From positions 1 to 12,599 of the forward strand of contig JBFIHZ010000085.1 in the NCBI GenBank assembly GCA_041601535.1: 12,599 nt of DNA, given 5' to 3'. The notes under the pieces were generated by a model, which was not told the origin of the DNA, did not search any database, and was given only the letters and a program-made list of their open reading frames with translations. Positions 1 through 7,912 of the stretch are shown here, in pieces. This stretch comes from JBFIHZ01 sp041601535 (lineage in GTDB: Bacteria; Pseudomonadota; Gammaproteobacteria; Xanthomonadales; SZUA-36). Both the position numbers and the translations under genes were made by a program. Position 1 is the first letter of the stretch; every line of letters begins with the position of its first letter.

Positions 1-348
1 CAGTGCGCCATCGAGTCCGTAGGCCCAGTGGTGATACGGGCATACGATGCTGCCACGACAGCTTCGCGGCCCCGTGGCCCGCAAAGCGCCACGATGGGCG
101 CAGGCATTAGGAAATACGCGCACCTGGTGTTCGGCATCACGCACCAGCAACAAAGGGGTTCCTGCAAAACCAACAGGAAACAAATCGCCCGCCTCTGGCA
201 CATCCCGGTCGATTCCGATGCACAGCCAGCTGGCGTGGAACAAACGCCGGGTTTCCTCTGCGAACACAGCTTCGGAGGTGTACACCTCGCCCGGCAGCCC
301 GCTGTCCTGTTCCAGGCTGCAGCGATAAATGGCACTCAAGTCATCCAA
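1..348 (-). CDS. Rieske [2Fe-2S] aromatic-ring-hydroxylating-type oxygenase alpha subunit, N-terminal part, cut by window edge
   Basis: Translating the minus strand gives 116 residues that run off the left edge. They hold a complete Rieske cluster motif: C83-x-H85 (NACAHRGA) and C103-x2-H106 (CPYHHW). Ahead of it is a typical oxygenase N-terminus (LPGEVYTSEAVF at 18-29, then RRLFHASW). This domain passes electrons from a reductase partner to a mononuclear iron site, which would lie in the missing C-terminal half. With a dimethylglycine-dehydrogenase-like gene 118 bp upstream in the same direction, the best guess is an N-demethylating oxygenase of the glycine betaine, proline betaine or carnitine type. 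A true aromatic hydroxylase or O-demethylase cannot be excluded without the catalytic domain. The start is inferred: no ATG lies in frame near the N-terminus, but a TTG at 346-348 has AGAGG nine bases upstream. The Rieske domain is near certain; the substrate is inference. Confidence 0.9.
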   Translation of the reverse strand, partial: MDDLSAIYRCSLEQDSGLPGEVYTSEAVFAEETRRLFHASWLCIGIDRDVPEAGDLFPVGFAGTPLLLVRDAEHQVRVFPNACAHRGALRATGPRSCRGSIVCPYHHWAYGLDGAL

Positions 349-466
349 TGGAAACCGCCTCTTTGATGAATTCCGACCAATCCATGATAACGGCAGGCCG
401 GTTGCAAGGTATTAGGAATGCAGAAGACTTCTTTTTGAATCTCAAGCGCGCTCGGCGAAGGGTGGC
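349..466. other. Intergenic gap between the flavoprotein and Rieske genes
   Basis: The 118 bp hold no recognisable gene. On the minus strand an ATG at 385 opens a 14-codon frame (MDWSEFIKEAVSIG) that stops just inside the Rieske start and is out of frame with it. An 8-bp palindrome AGCGCGCT lies at 445-452 and a short dyad AGAAGACTTCT at 422-432. Neither is followed by a convincing T-run in the direction of transcription, so readthrough from the upstream gene is plausible. Confidence 0.5.
358..362 (-). promoter_or_regulatory. Ribosome binding site AGAGG deciding a TTG start for the Rieske gene
   Basis: On the minus strand AGAGG is followed by nine bases and then TTG at 348-346, which is in frame with the Rieske protein. 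The frame is closed about 20 codons further upstream by TAA. No ATG or GTG in that frame has a better Shine-Dalgarno sequence. Confidence 0.5.
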
Positions 467-2884
467 CTAAGCACGCATTTTCGACCCGGCCGGATCATAG
501 GGCACGGCTGTCAGTACTCTGGCCAGGTGATTTTCGCCCATGACCGGGATGGTATAGGTGGCGGTATCGTCAATGTGGTTGCTGTCAATATAGGCCAGTG
601 CGAGGCTTCTACCCACGCGGTGGCCGAACCCGCCGGAGGTAACAAACCCCACCAACTCTCCCTCGCGACGGACGGGTTCAAACCCTGAGGCATCTGTATC
701 GGTAGCATCGACTTCCAGCAGGCACAAACGTTTGCCAGGCCCTGCTTCGCAGGCGTGCAGTGCGGCCGACCGGCCAGTGAATTCGCCCTTTTCAAAATCA
801 ATGAACCGGTGCATATCATTCATCGCTGGCGTGTAGTCCGGGCTGAATTCACGGCCCCAGATACCAAACGCCTTCTCCAGCCGCATGCTGAGCAGCGCGT
901 GAATACCAACGTTGCGAATACCGTGGCTGGCACCCGCGGCCATCAGTTGCTGGTACACGGATCGCTGATACAAAGCAGGCATATAAATCTCGTAGCCCAA
1001 CTCACCTGTGATGGAGAGCCGCGCTACTGTGGCGGGTGCAAGGCCCACCTCTGTTTGCACCACCTGCATGAAACCCAGTGTGTCGCCGGACACGTCTGCA
1101 CGGCTTAAGCTGGCAAGCACTTCCCGACTGCGCGGACCGATCAGTCCCAGGCAAAGCCAGTCATCGGTGATATTGCGCAGGACCACGCCTGCGCAAGGCA
1201 GGCACCTTTCGAACCAGCGCATATGCCATTCCTGCAAGGGTCCGGAGCCGGTCAGCAAATAACGCTCAGGCCCAAGGCACATCAAGGAGAAGTCTCCACA
1301 AATATACCCCTTGGGTGTGAGCATCACGGCCAGGCGAACCCGCCCCGCCTCCGGCAACTTCGAGGCCAACAGACCATCCAGCCACGCCCTGGCTCCAGGG
1401 CCCGATATTTCATACTTGGCGAAACTGGAAGCATCCAGAATGCCCACACCGTTGGCAGCGGCCAGGCATTCCTTGGCTACCTGGTCAAATGAATTTGCCC
1501 GCTTGAAACTTGGAATGTCCACGGCCTTATCCGCGGAGTCGGCGAACCACATCGGAACTTCCACACCGAAATTGTTGGCAAAAACCGCATTCGCCTGCTT
1601 TTGCAAATCATACGCAGGGTAGGTTTTGGCTGGCCGCCCAGCGGGCCAGGACTCGTTCGGAAAGGGAACCCGAAATCGCCATTCGTAGAACTGCCTGGAC
1701 GTTTCCAGAGTGTAGGCCTGGGTGGCGAAGTTACCGAACCGCGCTACATCCATGGCGTAGACGTCCTCCTCGGGCTCACCCTGGATCATCCATTGCGCCA
1801 GCGCCAGCGCCATGCCTCCACACTGACTGAAACCCGCCATACAACCGCACGCGAGCCAGTAATTACTCACACCCCGAACGGGTCCGATCAGCGGATTGCC
1901 ATCCGGCGTGAAGGTGAATGGACCATTAACCACACGCTTCATGCCGGCATTGGCCACAAGCGGGAAGCGCCGAAAGCCCTGCTCCAGAGTCTCCAGCAGG
2001 TCATCCAGACGGTCTGCCAGCAACTCCGACTCGCCGTAATCAGATGGCGTGCCATTGACCGCCCACGGCCTGGCCCCTGTTTCGTAAACACCATACAGCA
2101 CGCCATTGTGTTCCTGGCGGACGTAGATTTCGCCGTCCAGATCGACCACCACTGCCGATTCTTTGGGCTGGTTTTCCAACTCGGGAATGCCTTCGGTGAC
2201 GATGTAGTGATGCTCGTAAGGCATGATCGGGATCTGCACGCCGGCCATCTCTGCCACCTCACGCGCCCACAAACCAGCAGCATTGATGACGTGTTCCGCC
2301 TCAATGCTGCCCTTGTCAGTTTCAACCATCCAGCTGCCCGTGTCGGTCTGTCGCAGTCCCGTCACCACCGTATTGACGTGCACCTGTGCCCCGGCCAGCT
2401 TGGCAGCCTTCGCGTATGCATGGGTTGCGCCATAGGGATCCAGGTATCCGTCCCGGGGGTCGTACAGGCCTCCCAACAAATGATCAGTCTCTATCAGGCA
2501 GGTTAGCTCGCGAATTTCTGCCGGGGTCACCAGGCGGGATTCAATGCCAAGCGTCTGATTGATGGCCCAGACCTGCTTCAGAAACTCCCAGCGGTCCGGA
2601 GAGGCGGCGCAGGATACACTGCCGGTAATGTGCAGACCAACATCCTGGCCACTGATTTCTTCAATTTCCTTGTACATGTCGATCGTGTACGCCTGCAAAC
2701 GGGCCATGTTGGGCGAGCCGTTAAGGGAGTGGAAACCTGCTGCGGCGTGCCAGGTTGATCCTGCTGTCAACTGTTTGCGTTCCAGCAGCACCACGTCGTT
2801 CCAGCCAAGCTTGCAAAGATGATAGAGCACAGCAGTTCCGACGATTCCACCGCCAATTACCACGGCCTGGGTTTTAGCTTTCAA
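467..2884 (-). CDS. FAD-dependent oxidoreductase with GcvT-like folate domain (dimethylglycine/sarcosine dehydrogenase family)
   Basis: The 805-residue protein has the two-part layout of dimethylglycine and sarcosine dehydrogenases. Residues 1-370 are a DAO-type flavin domain: the dinucleotide motif G11-x-G13-x-x-G16, ribose-binding E35, and GSTWHAAAG at 42-50, whose H46 sits where this family attaches FAD covalently. The substrate-site motif EHHY is at 224-227. A linker follows, then the aminomethyltransferase-like (GcvT) fold at about 430-700 and its C-terminal barrel at about 710-795, with TGELGYEIY and GFVTSGGFGHRVGRSLALAY. The family oxidises N-methyl amines and passes the methyl carbon to tetrahydrofolate as 5,10-methylene-THF. 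Start is TTG at 2884-2882 with AGGAG eight bases upstream; the next in-frame Met is residue 60, inside the flavin domain. Family assignment is firm; choice among dimethylglycine, sarcosine or another N-methyl amine is open. Confidence 0.93.
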   Translation of the reverse strand: MKAKTQAVVIGGGIVGTAVLYHLCKLGWNDVVLLERKQLTAGSTWHAAAGFHSLNGSPNMARLQAYTIDMYKEIEEISGQDVGLHITGSVSCAASPDRWEFLKQVWAINQTLGIESRLVTPAEIRELTCLIETDHLLGGLYDPRDGYLDPYGATHAYAKAAKLAGAQVHVNTVVTGLRQTDTGSWMVETDKGSIEAEHVINAAGLWAREVAEMAGVQIPIMPYEHHYIVTEGIPELENQPKESAVVVDLDGEIYVRQEHNGVLYGVYETGARPWAVNGTPSDYGESELLADRLDDLLETLEQGFRRFPLVANAGMKRVVNGPFTFTPDGNPLIGPVRGVSNYWLACGCMAGFSQCGGMALALAQWMIQGEPEEDVYAMDVARFGNFATQAYTLETSRQFYEWRFRVPFPNESWPAGRPAKTYPAYDLQKQANAVFANNFGVEVPMWFADSADKAVDIPSFKRANSFDQVAKECLAAANGVGILDASSFAKYEISGPGARAWLDGLLASKLPEAGRVRLAVMLTPKGYICGDFSLMCLGPERYLLTGSGPLQEWHMRWFERCLPCAGVVLRNITDDWLCLGLIGPRSREVLASLSRADVSGDTLGFMQVVQTEVGLAPATVARLSITGELGYEIYMPALYQRSVYQQLMAAGASHGIRNVGIHALLSMRLEKAFGIWGREFSPDYTPAMNDMHRFIDFEKGEFTGRSAALHACEAGPGKRLCLLEVDATDTDASGFEPVRREGELVGFVTSGGFGHRVGRSLALAYIDSNHIDDTATYTIPVMGENHLARVLTAVPYDPAGSKMRA

Positions 2885-2892
2885 TTTGGAAT

Positions 2893-2897
2893 CTCCT
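2893..2897 (-). promoter_or_regulatory. Ribosome binding site AGGAG supporting a TTG start
   Basis: AGGAG on the minus strand is eight bases before TTG at 2884. It supports that start for the flavoprotein, which otherwise has no usable start codon before its FAD-binding motif. Confidence 0.75.
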
Positions 2898-2938
2898 GAT
2901 ATTTTTCCGACGACTGCTCTGTTGCATGCCGGGTAACT

Positions 2939-3805
2939 TCAATTGAACACAACGGTGCGGTGACCACTGAGCAGCACGCGATGTTCGCAGTGCCACTTTA
3001 CGGCCCGGGCAAGCACGCGACATTCAATGTCGCTGCCCACCCTGACGACTTCCTGGCTGCTCATGGAATGACTGATGCGGTGCACGTCCTGCTCAATAAT
3101 GGGCCCTTCATCCAGATCACTGGTGACATAGTGAGCGGTGGCGCCAATCAGTTTGACGCCACGTTGATGTGCCTGGTGATAGGGTTTGGCACCTTTGAAA
3201 CTGGGCAGGAATGAGTGATGGATATTAATGACCCGGCCCTCAAGCTGCTGACAAAGATCGGGGGACAGGATCTGCATGTAACGCGCCAGCACCATCAGGT
3301 CAACATTCTCGTCTTCCACCAGCCGGACAATGGAGTTTTCCTGCTGCCGCCGGGTTTCCTTGCTGATCGGCAAGTAATGAAATGGCAACCCATGCCACTC
3401 CACGCTGGAGCGCAGCTCCTGGTGATTGGAAACCACCCCAACAACCGTCACCGCCAGATCACCATTTTGCCAACGATAGAGCAAATCATTCAGGCAATGC
3501 CCTATGCGTGACACGGCCAGCAATACGCGCGGCTTCACCAAAGCATCATGCAATGCCCAATTCATTTCAAACGCTTCAGCGACTGGCCTGAACGCTTCCC
3601 GCATGCTCTCGATATCCGGCAGAGCCTGGGTGAACCCCTGGAATTCATAGCGCATAAAGAAGCGCTCGGTGCCACTCTCGCTGAACTGGTCGGATTGAGT
3701 GATTCCGGCACCATAGTCGTAGATAAAACTGGACACCGCGCGGGTGATCCCGACGCGATCAGGGCAGGATGCTACGAGAATTGCGGATTGGCCTTCTACA
3801 GACAT
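2939..3805 (-). CDS. purU: Formyltetrahydrofolate deformylase
   Basis: The 288-residue protein is the usual PurU length. An N-terminal ACT domain (about 7-80, beginning AILVASCPDRVGI) is followed by a formyltransferase-fold catalytic domain (about 90-280). The catalytic triad of the GART/PurU fold is visible: N194 and H196 in VINIHHSFLPSFKGA, and D232 in SDLDEGPIIEQD. PurU hydrolyses 10-formyl-THF to formate and THF in the cytoplasm. Placed 54 bp upstream of a folate-dependent demethylating flavoprotein, it most likely regenerates free THF when large amounts of one-carbon units come from substrate methyl groups, rather than serving purine synthesis. This pairing is known from bacterial sarcosine and dimethylglycine clusters. 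The start is ATG at 3805 with only a weak upstream purine stretch (GTGAGAA). The frame is intact. Confidence 0.95.
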   Translation of the reverse strand: MSVEGQSAILVASCPDRVGITRAVSSFIYDYGAGITQSDQFSESGTERFFMRYEFQGFTQALPDIESMREAFRPVAEAFEMNWALHDALVKPRVLLAVSRIGHCLNDLLYRWQNGDLAVTVVGVVSNHQELRSSVEWHGLPFHYLPISKETRRQQENSIVRLVEDENVDLMVLARYMQILSPDLCQQLEGRVINIHHSFLPSFKGAKPYHQAHQRGVKLIGATAHYVTSDLDEGPIIEQDVHRISHSMSSQEVVRVGSDIECRVLARAVKWHCEHRVLLSGHRTVVFN

Positions 3806-3910
3806 TAAGTTCTCACTGACAGGGACTACAGCTTTCGCCGGCTGTGAAGCTGAACTTTAGACGGACTGACCACCACTGAATTAGTGTTTCAACTCAATAT
3901 TATTGGGTTT
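3806..3910. other. AT-rich gap between symporter and purU with small dyads
   Basis: The 105 bp are more AT-rich than the flanking genes. They hold three short inverted repeats: CAGCTT/AAGCTG at 3829-3834 and 3847-3852, CACT/AGTG around 3874-3886, and CAATATTATTG at 3895-3905. None has a T-run that would make a clear terminator on the minus strand. An internal promoter for purU and the downstream genes is possible, but I see no good -35/-10 pair. Confidence 0.35.
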
Positions 3911-5350
3911 TCAAAGCGATTCGGCTGACCGCTCTGAAAGGCCAAGAATGCGAATGCAGAACCAGTGTGCGGCAAGACCCGCGACAAATCCCGGGAAAGC
4001 TTCCAGCAATACGTCACTTAGCCCGGTCAAGCGCCATGATGCGGTCACCACCAGTGCGCAGATCGCCGAAATGACCAGCGCCAAGGTTGATGTCCGCCAG
4101 CGGCACAGCGTAATCAACATCGCGCACCCAACGGTTACCCCAAGACCAGAGGCGGAGAAAACGATGATGCTGAACACTGACGAACTGCCGATCAGAGCAA
4201 TGGATGTCAACATGATCACCAGGGTGACGGCCAGGGTTACACCTGCCTGATACCTGGCGCCATCGCGCGCGGACAGGCGCTTGACCAGTCCAGGTGCCAG
4301 ATCGACGCCAAGAGCACTCGACAGCACCAGGATCAACGCATCAAGCGTAGACGCTACCGAAGCAAAGACGCCAGCGAGTACAGCGCCGACCAGTATGGGA
4401 TGAAGGTGGTCTCGGGCGAACACAGGCAGCGCCTGCTCCGCATCAGTGATATCCGGGAGTATGGCAACCATAAACAGACCGAACAATGACATGGACACCC
4501 AGGTTGCCTGCATAAAGGCGAGATATATCCACCGCGCCCCAGCCGCTTCAACCGGGCTTTTGGCTGCGAGTATCCTAACCAGCAGGTGCGGCTGACCGAT
4601 ATCAAAGGTAAACGCTGTGGTGGCAAAACCAAACACAAACACCAGGAGCAGCAGGGCACCGCGACCACCATCAAGCTTCAGCAGGGCCGGGTCGGCCGAT
4701 TCAATCACGGAAAGAATTTCCCCCGTGCCACCACCGACACTCACCGCAAGCGTGAGCATGCCGATGGTCGTGAACAGCATGATGATGGCTTGCACAAACT
4801 GCGTCGGTATAGAGGCGGCCAACCCGCCTTTTGCGGCGTAGACCATGATTACAACAGCAGAAAAGCCAATTGACACTGCGATGGAAAGGTCAAATACCGC
4901 ATTGACCGCTTTTCCCGCAGCCAGAAACTGGCCAATGGCATACAGACCCACGAACACGATAATAAGCCCGGCAAAGAATTTTCTCAGTCCACCGGAACGT
5001 TGACCCGTGGCGGTATAACTGATGAATTCAGGCACCGTATGGAACCCGTGAGCACGGCCGATGCGGTTGATGCGGGCAGGGAACAGGGTCCAGAATGCCA
5101 GGTCACCCAGAAACCAGCTCAGCGGCATGAGTACAGCCATCAGGCCGAGTGAGTAACCTGCCCCTACGGCCCCGATCATTATGAAACCACTGGTTGCTGA
5201 AGCGGCACCGCTCAACGCAATCATGAATTTGCCATGGGCCCGACCAGCGGTGAGGTAGTCTTCCGACGTCCCGTTTCTGCGCCAGGACGAGACCATGCCG
5301 ATCACCATCATGAGAAGCAGAAAACAGCAGAAACTGATGGCAGTTGACAT
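3911..5350 (-). CDS. Sodium:solute symporter (SSS family)
   Basis: The 479-residue membrane protein has about 13 hydrophobic segments, beginning TAISFCCFLLLMMVIGMVSS near the N-terminus, and matches the length and layout of PutP-type Na+/solute symporters. The conserved early-helix motif reads SAATSGF-like (SGAASATSGFIMIG), and the Na+-site helix reads FASVASTLDALILVLSSALG, with the S334-T335 pair expected of the family. Members import proline, pantothenate, sugars, acetate and betaine-like osmolytes using the sodium gradient, which suits a marine organism. Its place between the receptor and the demethylation genes suggests it carries the cluster's substrate across the inner membrane. I chose ATG at 5350, six bases after AGGA, over a GTG at 5368 that would put the Shine-Dalgarno inside the gene. 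Substrate cannot be read from the sequence. Confidence 0.92.
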   Translation of the reverse strand: MSTAISFCCFLLLMMVIGMVSSWRRNGTSEDYLTAGRAHGKFMIALSGAASATSGFIMIGAVGAGYSLGLMAVLMPLSWFLGDLAFWTLFPARINRIGRAHGFHTVPEFISYTATGQRSGGLRKFFAGLIIVFVGLYAIGQFLAAGKAVNAVFDLSIAVSIGFSAVVIMVYAAKGGLAASIPTQFVQAIIMLFTTIGMLTLAVSVGGGTGEILSVIESADPALLKLDGGRGALLLLVFVFGFATTAFTFDIGQPHLLVRILAAKSPVEAAGARWIYLAFMQATWVSMSLFGLFMVAILPDITDAEQALPVFARDHLHPILVGAVLAGVFASVASTLDALILVLSSALGVDLAPGLVKRLSARDGARYQAGVTLAVTLVIMLTSIALIGSSSVFSIIVFSASGLGVTVGCAMLITLCRWRTSTLALVISAICALVVTASWRLTGLSDVLLEAFPGFVAGLAAHWFCIRILGLSERSAESL

Positions 5351-5599
5351 GTTTTGTCCTTTTCTCACCGGACTCCGGCGTCAGGTTTTCCGTGAAACAT
5401 GGAAGGCTCTGGGTACCCGGCCCAGGCACCGCGACGGTGACGTTTACAGCGACGCGCGGGTGGGCCAGATGGCCACGGGCGTACTCGCTCCGAATTTCAG
5501 TGTGGTGGCGCAAGAGCGGGACCGGCATGCGGCAAGCGCAACCGTATGCCAGGCCCATCCTGTCCAGACCGGGATACGGCTTGCATCGCGTCCTGTTAT
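5351..5599. other. Intergenic region between receptor and symporter genes
   Basis: The 249 bp contain no gene I can support. An open minus-strand frame from about 5558 reaches into the symporter in another phase, but its product is arginine- and proline-rich and resembles nothing known to me. Small dyads are present: CACCG-CGA-CGGTG at 5427-5439 and the palindrome GGGTACCC at 5411-5418. No clear rho-independent terminator follows the receptor gene. The gap could hold a processing site or a second promoter. Confidence 0.4.
5357..5360 (-). promoter_or_regulatory. Ribosome binding site AGGA of the symporter
   Basis: AAAAGGA followed by six bases precedes ATG at 5350 on the minus strand and decides between this start and the in-frame GTG at 5368. 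Confidence 0.65.
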
Positions 5600-7849
5600 T
5601 TAATTCCAGTTATAACGAAATGTCACACCGGCAGATCTTGGGGGTGCATACAGCGTCACACCAAAACCGGCTGCTGATACATCCGCTGAATAAATGCGGT
5701 GCTCCGCATCAGTGAAGTTGGTAACCCAACCGGTAAGGCTCCATTGATCACCGGGCGCAATGTAGCTCAGTCGCGCATTCACGTCCCAGTAGGAATCTTC
5801 ATGGTTTAGCGGGGCGTTATCGAGACCCAGGAACTGCTCTCCCAGATGCGAACCATCCAGTTGCGCTGCCAGGGTTCCGTTAAACGCCGGCCAGGCGTAG
5901 CGTGCGACAAAATTGAAGCTGAATGCGGGCGTCTGTGGTAATTCGCGATCGACCACATCGCCGTTGGGCTTGGTGAAGCCTTTCACTTTGCTGTCGAGCA
6001 GTGATACACCCGCGAGCAAATCCAGGCCTTCCACCGGGTTCAGGATAAGTTCAAGTTCAGCCCCGGTCACTTCCGCATCCAGGTTGGTGACTTCCTGGGA
6101 CAGGTTGACCAGTGTGAAGCCCTGGTATCCATCGTAATCGTAGTAAAACGCGGTTGCGTTAACTCGTGCCCTGCCTTGAAGGAAGGTCAGCTTGGTGCCA
6201 GCTTCGTAGCTGTTAAGCACTTCGCCATCGTGCGCAAAAGTTGCAGTGTTTAGCGGAAAGACCACGGGCGTGACCCAATTGCCGCCTTTCACACCGCGAT
6301 TAAAACCAACGTACACCAGGGCATCATCTGTCGGACGCCATTCAATTTGAGCTTTGGCCGATACGTCATCAAAGGTCCGCCCGTCCTCATAATATACGTC
6401 CGGATTGTAGAATCCGCCCGCAGCAATACACACCGGCACAAGCGGATCTCCGGGCGGGAAGAAATAGTCGCAACTCTCCTCCACTGTAACGGTTGGCCCG
6501 GTTGCATTGTCGTCGATACTCGTCGCGTTGGGGCTTGCGGTGGTGAAATGCCGGGCGTGAAAATGGTGCTTCTTGTCGTCGTTACTGTAACGCAGGCCTG
6601 CCACCAATGTGATCTGCTCAGCCACGTCATACTCCACCTGGCCAAATAACGAGTAAGACTTGACCTCGTCCTGCCAGTCTCCGCGGGTGCCGCCGATAAA
6701 CATGGACCAGCCGCTCACCGCATAACCGTTGGCTCCGGCTTCCGCATCGGAATCTGTATCCAGGTAATAGATGCCCGTCTGCCAGCGTGCGCGATCCGCC
6801 TCTCCAGACAGCCTGATTTCCTGGGAAAACTGCTCGAAGTCCTGCCGTGTAGAAAATGCAAATCCCGGATTCGGTGTGCCATCAGTATCTTCAATATACT
6901 GCTTGTCCATCGTAAACCAGTCGGTAACCGAGACCAGTTCAAGGCCACCCGCCAGATTCCAGGTCACTTTTGCCGAAAGACCATGGATTTCACGGTCCAT
7001 AGAGCCACGGGTATTCAGTGTATTGCGGAACGGGTCGCCGCGCTCAACACTGACCCCCAGCCCATCAGGTCCGGGAACGGCGATATCACGGGCATAACCT
7101 CCCGTCGCCAGGTCGTCGTTTTCCGTCCAGCGTGCACTCAGCAGCAGGTCCACATCGTCGCTGACATTGAACTGGAGTTGTCCCTTGATGCCAATTCCAT
7201 CTTTACCCGCCAGGTCTCGCAAATTGGTTTTCAGATACCCGTCCTGCTGTTGATACTTCACGGCGATGCGGCCCAGAACTTTATCACCGGCTAATGGTCC
7301 GCTGACGGCACCCTCGAGTTCCATCAGGTTGCGCTCTCCATAGCTGACCTGCAGATAGCCGGTTTTTGTTTCGGTAGGCTGGTTGCTGACAAAATGAATC
7401 AAACCGCCGGTGGCGTTACGGCCGAACAGCGTGCCTTGTGGGCCGCGCAATACTTCAACCCTTTCCATATCAAACAGCAGGCCGTTCAAGGCGCCGGGCA
7501 CACTGATATAGGCGTCATCGATATAGACCGCGACTGGAGGTTCAAGGTGATCGGCAAAATCATTTTGCGACACACCGCGGATATTAAACACTGTATAACT
7601 GGGGCTCCATTCATACAGTTGCACACTGGGTGTCTGCGCCGTGATATCCACGGTATTGGAGAATCCCAGATTCTGTATCTGGCTTCCACTGAAGGCAGTT
7701 ACTGCAATACCTACGTCCTGCAGATTCTGCTCGCGCTTTTGCGCCGTCACTACAATTTCTTCAAGGATGTTGGCCCGCGCCAGCCCCGGCATCAAAATCA
7801 GGCCGTAGACGAAACCCGTGATAATCGCCGTGCTGGTACTTTTGTGCAT
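5600..7849 (-). CDS. TonB-dependent outer-membrane receptor
   Basis: The 749-residue protein begins with a signal peptide (hydrophobic 8-24, likely cut after LARA at 26), followed by a TonB-box-like EEIVVTA at 30-36. The plug domain is at about 45-160 with VEVLRGPQGTLFGRNATGG at 131-149, and a beta-barrel of alternating aromatic strands runs to the C-terminus. Such receptors use TonB-ExbBD energy to import large or scarce solutes such as siderophores, vitamins and glycans. Here the neighbours suggest a methylated amine or a compound carrying one. The protein ends in RYNWN rather than the usual terminal aromatic residue. A histidine-rich stretch (HHFHARH, 427-433) and two cysteines (459 and 473) fall in what is probably an extracellular loop. 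Start is ATG at 7849, with GAGAGG five bases upstream; an upstream ATG-like frame at 7903 would bury the signal peptide. Family is certain, ligand unknown. Confidence 0.93.
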   Translation of the reverse strand: MHKSTSTAIITGFVYGLILMPGLARANILEEIVVTAQKREQNLQDVGIAVTAFSGSQIQNLGFSNTVDITAQTPSVQLYEWSPSYTVFNIRGVSQNDFADHLEPPVAVYIDDAYISVPGALNGLLFDMERVEVLRGPQGTLFGRNATGGLIHFVSNQPTETKTGYLQVSYGERNLMELEGAVSGPLAGDKVLGRIAVKYQQQDGYLKTNLRDLAGKDGIGIKGQLQFNVSDDVDLLLSARWTENDDLATGGYARDIAVPGPDGLGVSVERGDPFRNTLNTRGSMDREIHGLSAKVTWNLAGGLELVSVTDWFTMDKQYIEDTDGTPNPGFAFSTRQDFEQFSQEIRLSGEADRARWQTGIYYLDTDSDAEAGANGYAVSGWSMFIGGTRGDWQDEVKSYSLFGQVEYDVAEQITLVAGLRYSNDDKKHHFHARHFTTASPNATSIDDNATGPTVTVEESCDYFFPPGDPLVPVCIAAGGFYNPDVYYEDGRTFDDVSAKAQIEWRPTDDALVYVGFNRGVKGGNWVTPVVFPLNTATFAHDGEVLNSYEAGTKLTFLQGRARVNATAFYYDYDGYQGFTLVNLSQEVTNLDAEVTGAELELILNPVEGLDLLAGVSLLDSKVKGFTKPNGDVVDRELPQTPAFSFNFVARYAWPAFNGTLAAQLDGSHLGEQFLGLDNAPLNHEDSYWDVNARLSYIAPGDQWSLTGWVTNFTDAEHRIYSADVSAAGFGVTLYAPPRSAGVTFRYNWN

Positions 7850-7854
7850 CGGAT

Positions 7855-7860
7855 CCTCTC
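7855..7860 (-). promoter_or_regulatory. Ribosome binding site GAGAGG of the receptor gene
   Basis: GAGAGG lies five bases before ATG at 7849 on the minus strand. It fixes the start directly before the signal peptide and is immediately next to the TCCGGA dyad. Confidence 0.7.
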
Positions 7861-7861
7861 G

Positions 7862-7878
7862 TCCGGAAGGGCTCCGGA
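7862..7878 (-). repeat. Inverted repeat TCCGGA-N5-TCCGGA in the receptor leader
   Basis: Two copies of the self-complementary TCCGGA (7862-7867 and 7873-7878) are separated by five bases, so they can pair as a 6-bp hairpin ending just before the ribosome binding site. This could be a protein-binding dyad or a translation-affecting leader hairpin; only the symmetry is seen. Confidence 0.5.
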
Positions 7879-7893
7879 TATTGGCCAAGACTG

Positions 7894-7912
7894 CCCACTC
7901 CATCTGAGTGGG
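7894..7912. repeat. Perfect 7-bp hairpin CCCACTC/GAGTGGG upstream of the receptor gene
   Basis: CCCACTC (7894-7900) and GAGTGGG (7906-7912) flank a 5-base loop. On the plus strand a TACCTG then six T follows, so it resembles a weak rho-independent terminator in that direction, yet no plus-strand gene lies upstream. On the minus strand it falls in the probable 5' leader of the receptor mRNA or in its operator. Confidence 0.55.

Noticed and set aside
1601..2506. A 301-codon open frame on the plus strand
   Set aside because: It lies entirely antisense to the well-supported flavoprotein gene and its product has no recognisable family, so it is a shadow of codon bias.
5103..5558. A 151-codon minus-strand frame covering the receptor-symporter gap
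   Set aside because: Its second half is the symporter gene in another phase, and the gap part is low-information Arg/Pro-rich sequence with no ribosome binding site that I could support.
5520..5586. Possible 29-codon minus-strand peptide (MQAVSRSG...) after the receptor gene
   Set aside because: There is an AGGA close to an ATG, but the sequence resembles nothing known to me and is Pro/Arg-rich; the evidence is too thin.
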